Assembly (NCBI GenBank): GCA_021199825.1
Contig: JAJQHI010000181.1
Coordinates: forward strand, 1 to 6,606
Length of the DNA stretch: 6,606 bases
Origin: Bacillota bacterium
GTDB taxonomy: Bacteria; Bacillota; Clostridia; Oscillospirales; CAG-272
Direction: 5' to 3'
The translations under genes and the position numbers were made by a program. The notes below the pieces were generated by a model that saw nothing but the letters and a program-made list of their open reading frames with translations, made no database searches and was not told where the DNA came from. Of the stretch, positions 5,122 through 6,606 are shown piece by piece (the stretch's first letter is position 1; each line of letters starts with the position of its first letter).

Positions 5122-6606
5122 TTTTGATTTTTTCCTCCGCTCTTTTGGATATTATGAAAGAACGCATATCCTCCCGCCGTCATTATAACGGCGCAGAAAA
5201 CAACAGCCACAATCATGATGATGTTTTCCTCATATATTGTCTCCTCTTCATCGCCCGACCCGGCTGACGCATAAAGCTCTGCCAGTTCCTCATCCGTGAG
5301 AGTGCCGCTCAAAAGGGAAAGCGTCCTCACATAAAAGCTGCCGTCCCCCTCCGTCGCGTGAATGTAAATTCCCTTTATGCCCGAAACACCGTCAAATGAG
5401 GACAGGTCAAAGTAAACGCAACCGTCCCCGTCGGATGACGGAACAAACGAAACCGAATACGCGCCTGTGTCAGAGATGAAAAGCGCCTCAAATTCCGACT
5501 CCCCCTTCGTCAGGACAGAGCAGCAAAGGGCTATAATCGGCGAGCTTGAAAGGTCAACCCCATCGCTGAAATAATATATTATCCCGTCCGCTGCCGATTC
5601 GGCTCTCATAGCGCGGTCAGTGCCGTATTTGACGGACGAGCACTCAGACGTGCCGCCCGAAAACCACCCGTCCGTATCATAAATTGAGCGAAAATCGAAC
5701 AGAACGTATTCGCCGAGAGTATCCTCGGACTCGGTGTAAAGCGCCTCGCCGCTGCCGTACGTATATGGATGAGCCGACGCGACCGCGGTCGATTTTATGC
5801 CTGAAAACCCCTCTGACACCGCAGCCTCTGACGCCGCCTCCTCGACAGTCTCATATAAATCCGTGTCGAGAAGCTTAAAAAGCTCAATCAGCGAGGGCAT
5901 CATTTCATCATCCTCCCCCACGTCGGAGGAAGTGAGATTGAAGAAGAAATCTCCCACGTAATCATACTCCGCCGCGGTATAGTATGCGTTTATATAGTCG
6001 TACATTACGGAGCCCGCCGAGCCGTACGAGACGATTATGGGCGAGTATTCAACCGCGATATTTGAGGGGGAGGAGCCCAGAAGGCTCGACGCTCTGCCGC
6101 GTATAATCGGCACCGTCGCCATGCTTCCCGTCTGCCAGTAAAGCTCCCATCCGGACACGCCAAGCGAGCTCATGTAAACCGACACGCAGTCAAGATATAA
6201 AAGCGTATCGTAAAAATCGGATGAATAGACATCTCCGCTGACAGCAAGGAAAGCGGAAAACCCATCAAGCTTGTGGTTTCCGATTGTGTATGCCATCGCA
6301 AGCGCCGCCGCAGTGTCTGGCGCCGCATCCCCGACCGCATCATCCGAGAACTGAAGGTCAAGGATTATCCCCGAAATATATCCATAATCCGAGCTTTCGT
6401 ATCTGTCGGTCAGAAAATCAGTCACCGCGTACAAAAGCCCGCCGACCTCCGAGTCAAGCTCCCCCTCATATGAAGCACCGCCCGTTATCATAAGGTAGCA
6501 CTTTGTCCCCGAAAGCGACAGCGGCTTTATCACCGCGTCAAGCGAGGTCAGATATTCACTGTCAAAATAGTAAATCTGACCGCCGACGGAGTATATTCTC
6601 CCTGAC
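5118..6606 (-). CDS. Membrane-anchored extracellular protein, 5' truncated; possibly DUF5722-like with a carbohydrate-binding-like domain
   Basis: The frame stays open to the window edge, 24 codons beyond the GTG at 6533, so the gene starts outside; 495 residues are visible. Numbered from that GTG: residues 1 to about 200, with the codons before them, resemble a TIM-barrel-like domain. The pattern (IYYFDSEYLTSLD, then LLYAVTDFLTDRYES at 33-47) recalls DUF5722 proteins of Clostridia, a tentative match from memory. The Asn-Glu pair typical of related hydrolase barrels is not seen, so activity is doubtful. A Glu/Ala-rich region lies near 223-240. A beta-rich region at about 275-410 (LFDFRSIYDTDGW to YVRTLSLL) looks like a galactose-binding-like or carbohydrate-binding fold. 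An acidic linker (DEEETIYEE, 428-436), one membrane helix (438-459) and a short basic tail (KSGGKNQK) follow. The order implies an extracellular body and a cytoplasmic tail; a signal peptide is expected upstream. The protein is rich in Ser, Asp and Tyr. No LPXTG motif is present. Confidence 0.8.
   Translation of the reverse strand, partial: SGRIYSVGGQIYYFDSEYLTSLDAVIKPLSLSGTKCYLMITGGASYEGELDSEVGGLLYAVTDFLTDRYESSDYGYISGIILDLQFSDDAVGDAAPDTAAALAMAYTIGNHKLDGFSAFLAVSGDVYSSDFYDTLLYLDCVSVYMSSLGVSGWELYWQTGSMATVPIIRGRASSLLGSSPSNIAVEYSPIIVSYGSAGSVMYDYINAYYTAAEYDYVGDFFFNLTSSDVGEDDEMMPSLIELFKLLDTDLYETVEEAASEAAVSEGFSGIKSTAVASAHPYTYGSGEALYTESEDTLGEYVLFDFRSIYDTDGWFSGGTSECSSVKYGTDRAMRAESAADGIIYYFSDGVDLSSSPIIALCCSVLTKGESEFEALFISDTGAYSVSFVPSSDGDGCVYFDLSSFDGVSGIKGIYIHATEGDGSFYVRTLSLLSGTLTDEELAELYASAGSGDEEETIYEENIIMIVAVVFCAVIMTAGGYAFFHNIQKSGGKNQK

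Noticed and set aside
6531..6533. GTG as the start of the surface protein
   Set aside because: There is no ribosome binding site before it, the frame continues upstream to the window edge with plausible coding sequence, and the product would lack an export signal. The gene is truncated by the window instead.
1..6606. tRNA, rRNA, CRISPR array, insertion sequence or phage attachment site
   Set aside because: No cloverleaf, rRNA-like sequence, regularly spaced repeats, transposase frame or long terminal inverted repeats were seen. Non-coding space is limited to two short regions that are explained by promoters, hairpins and a terminator.

Overview
The window looks like a piece of an anaerobic, Gram-positive Clostridia genome, probably an uncultured gut or rumen member of the Oscillospirales/Christensenellales type. 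The grounds are strong AGGAGG-type ribosome binding sites, sigma-A-like promoters, G+C near one half, intracellular glycoside hydrolases without signal peptides, and a surface protein held by a C-terminal membrane helix. The placement is an inference from style, not from a marker gene. All genes lie on the minus strand, so transcription runs from base 6606 towards base 1.

Right part (6606-4827): the 3' end of a large surface protein gene whose start is outside the window. Its product has a ligand-binding-looking beta-rich domain, an acidic linker and one C-terminal membrane helix. It overlaps by an ATGA junction with a gene for a 93-residue protein with three predicted membrane helices. Thirteen bases later follows a gene for an 823-residue cytoplasmic protein with GH106-like (alpha-L-rhamnosidase-related) architecture. 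These three genes are almost certainly one operon.

Middle (2354-2167): a 188-base intergenic region with an imperfect hairpin, a short inverted repeat, an 8-base tandem direct repeat with 10-base pitch, a sigma-A-like promoter, and a small leader hairpin before the next gene.

Left part (2166-1): a 650-residue cytoplasmic GH31 enzyme of the alpha-xylosidase/alpha-glucosidase type, closed by a clear rho-independent terminator. Next comes a well-formed promoter with a structured 5' leader that drives a secreted or lipoprotein gene, of which only the first 17 codons are visible.

As a unit, the window reads as part of a carbohydrate-use locus. Surface proteins bind or sense glycans outside the cell, and two cytoplasmic exo-acting glycosidases (GH31 and GH106-like) trim imported oligosaccharides or glycosides. 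No transporter or regulator gene is in view. The least-described elements are the surface protein and its coupled small membrane protein.
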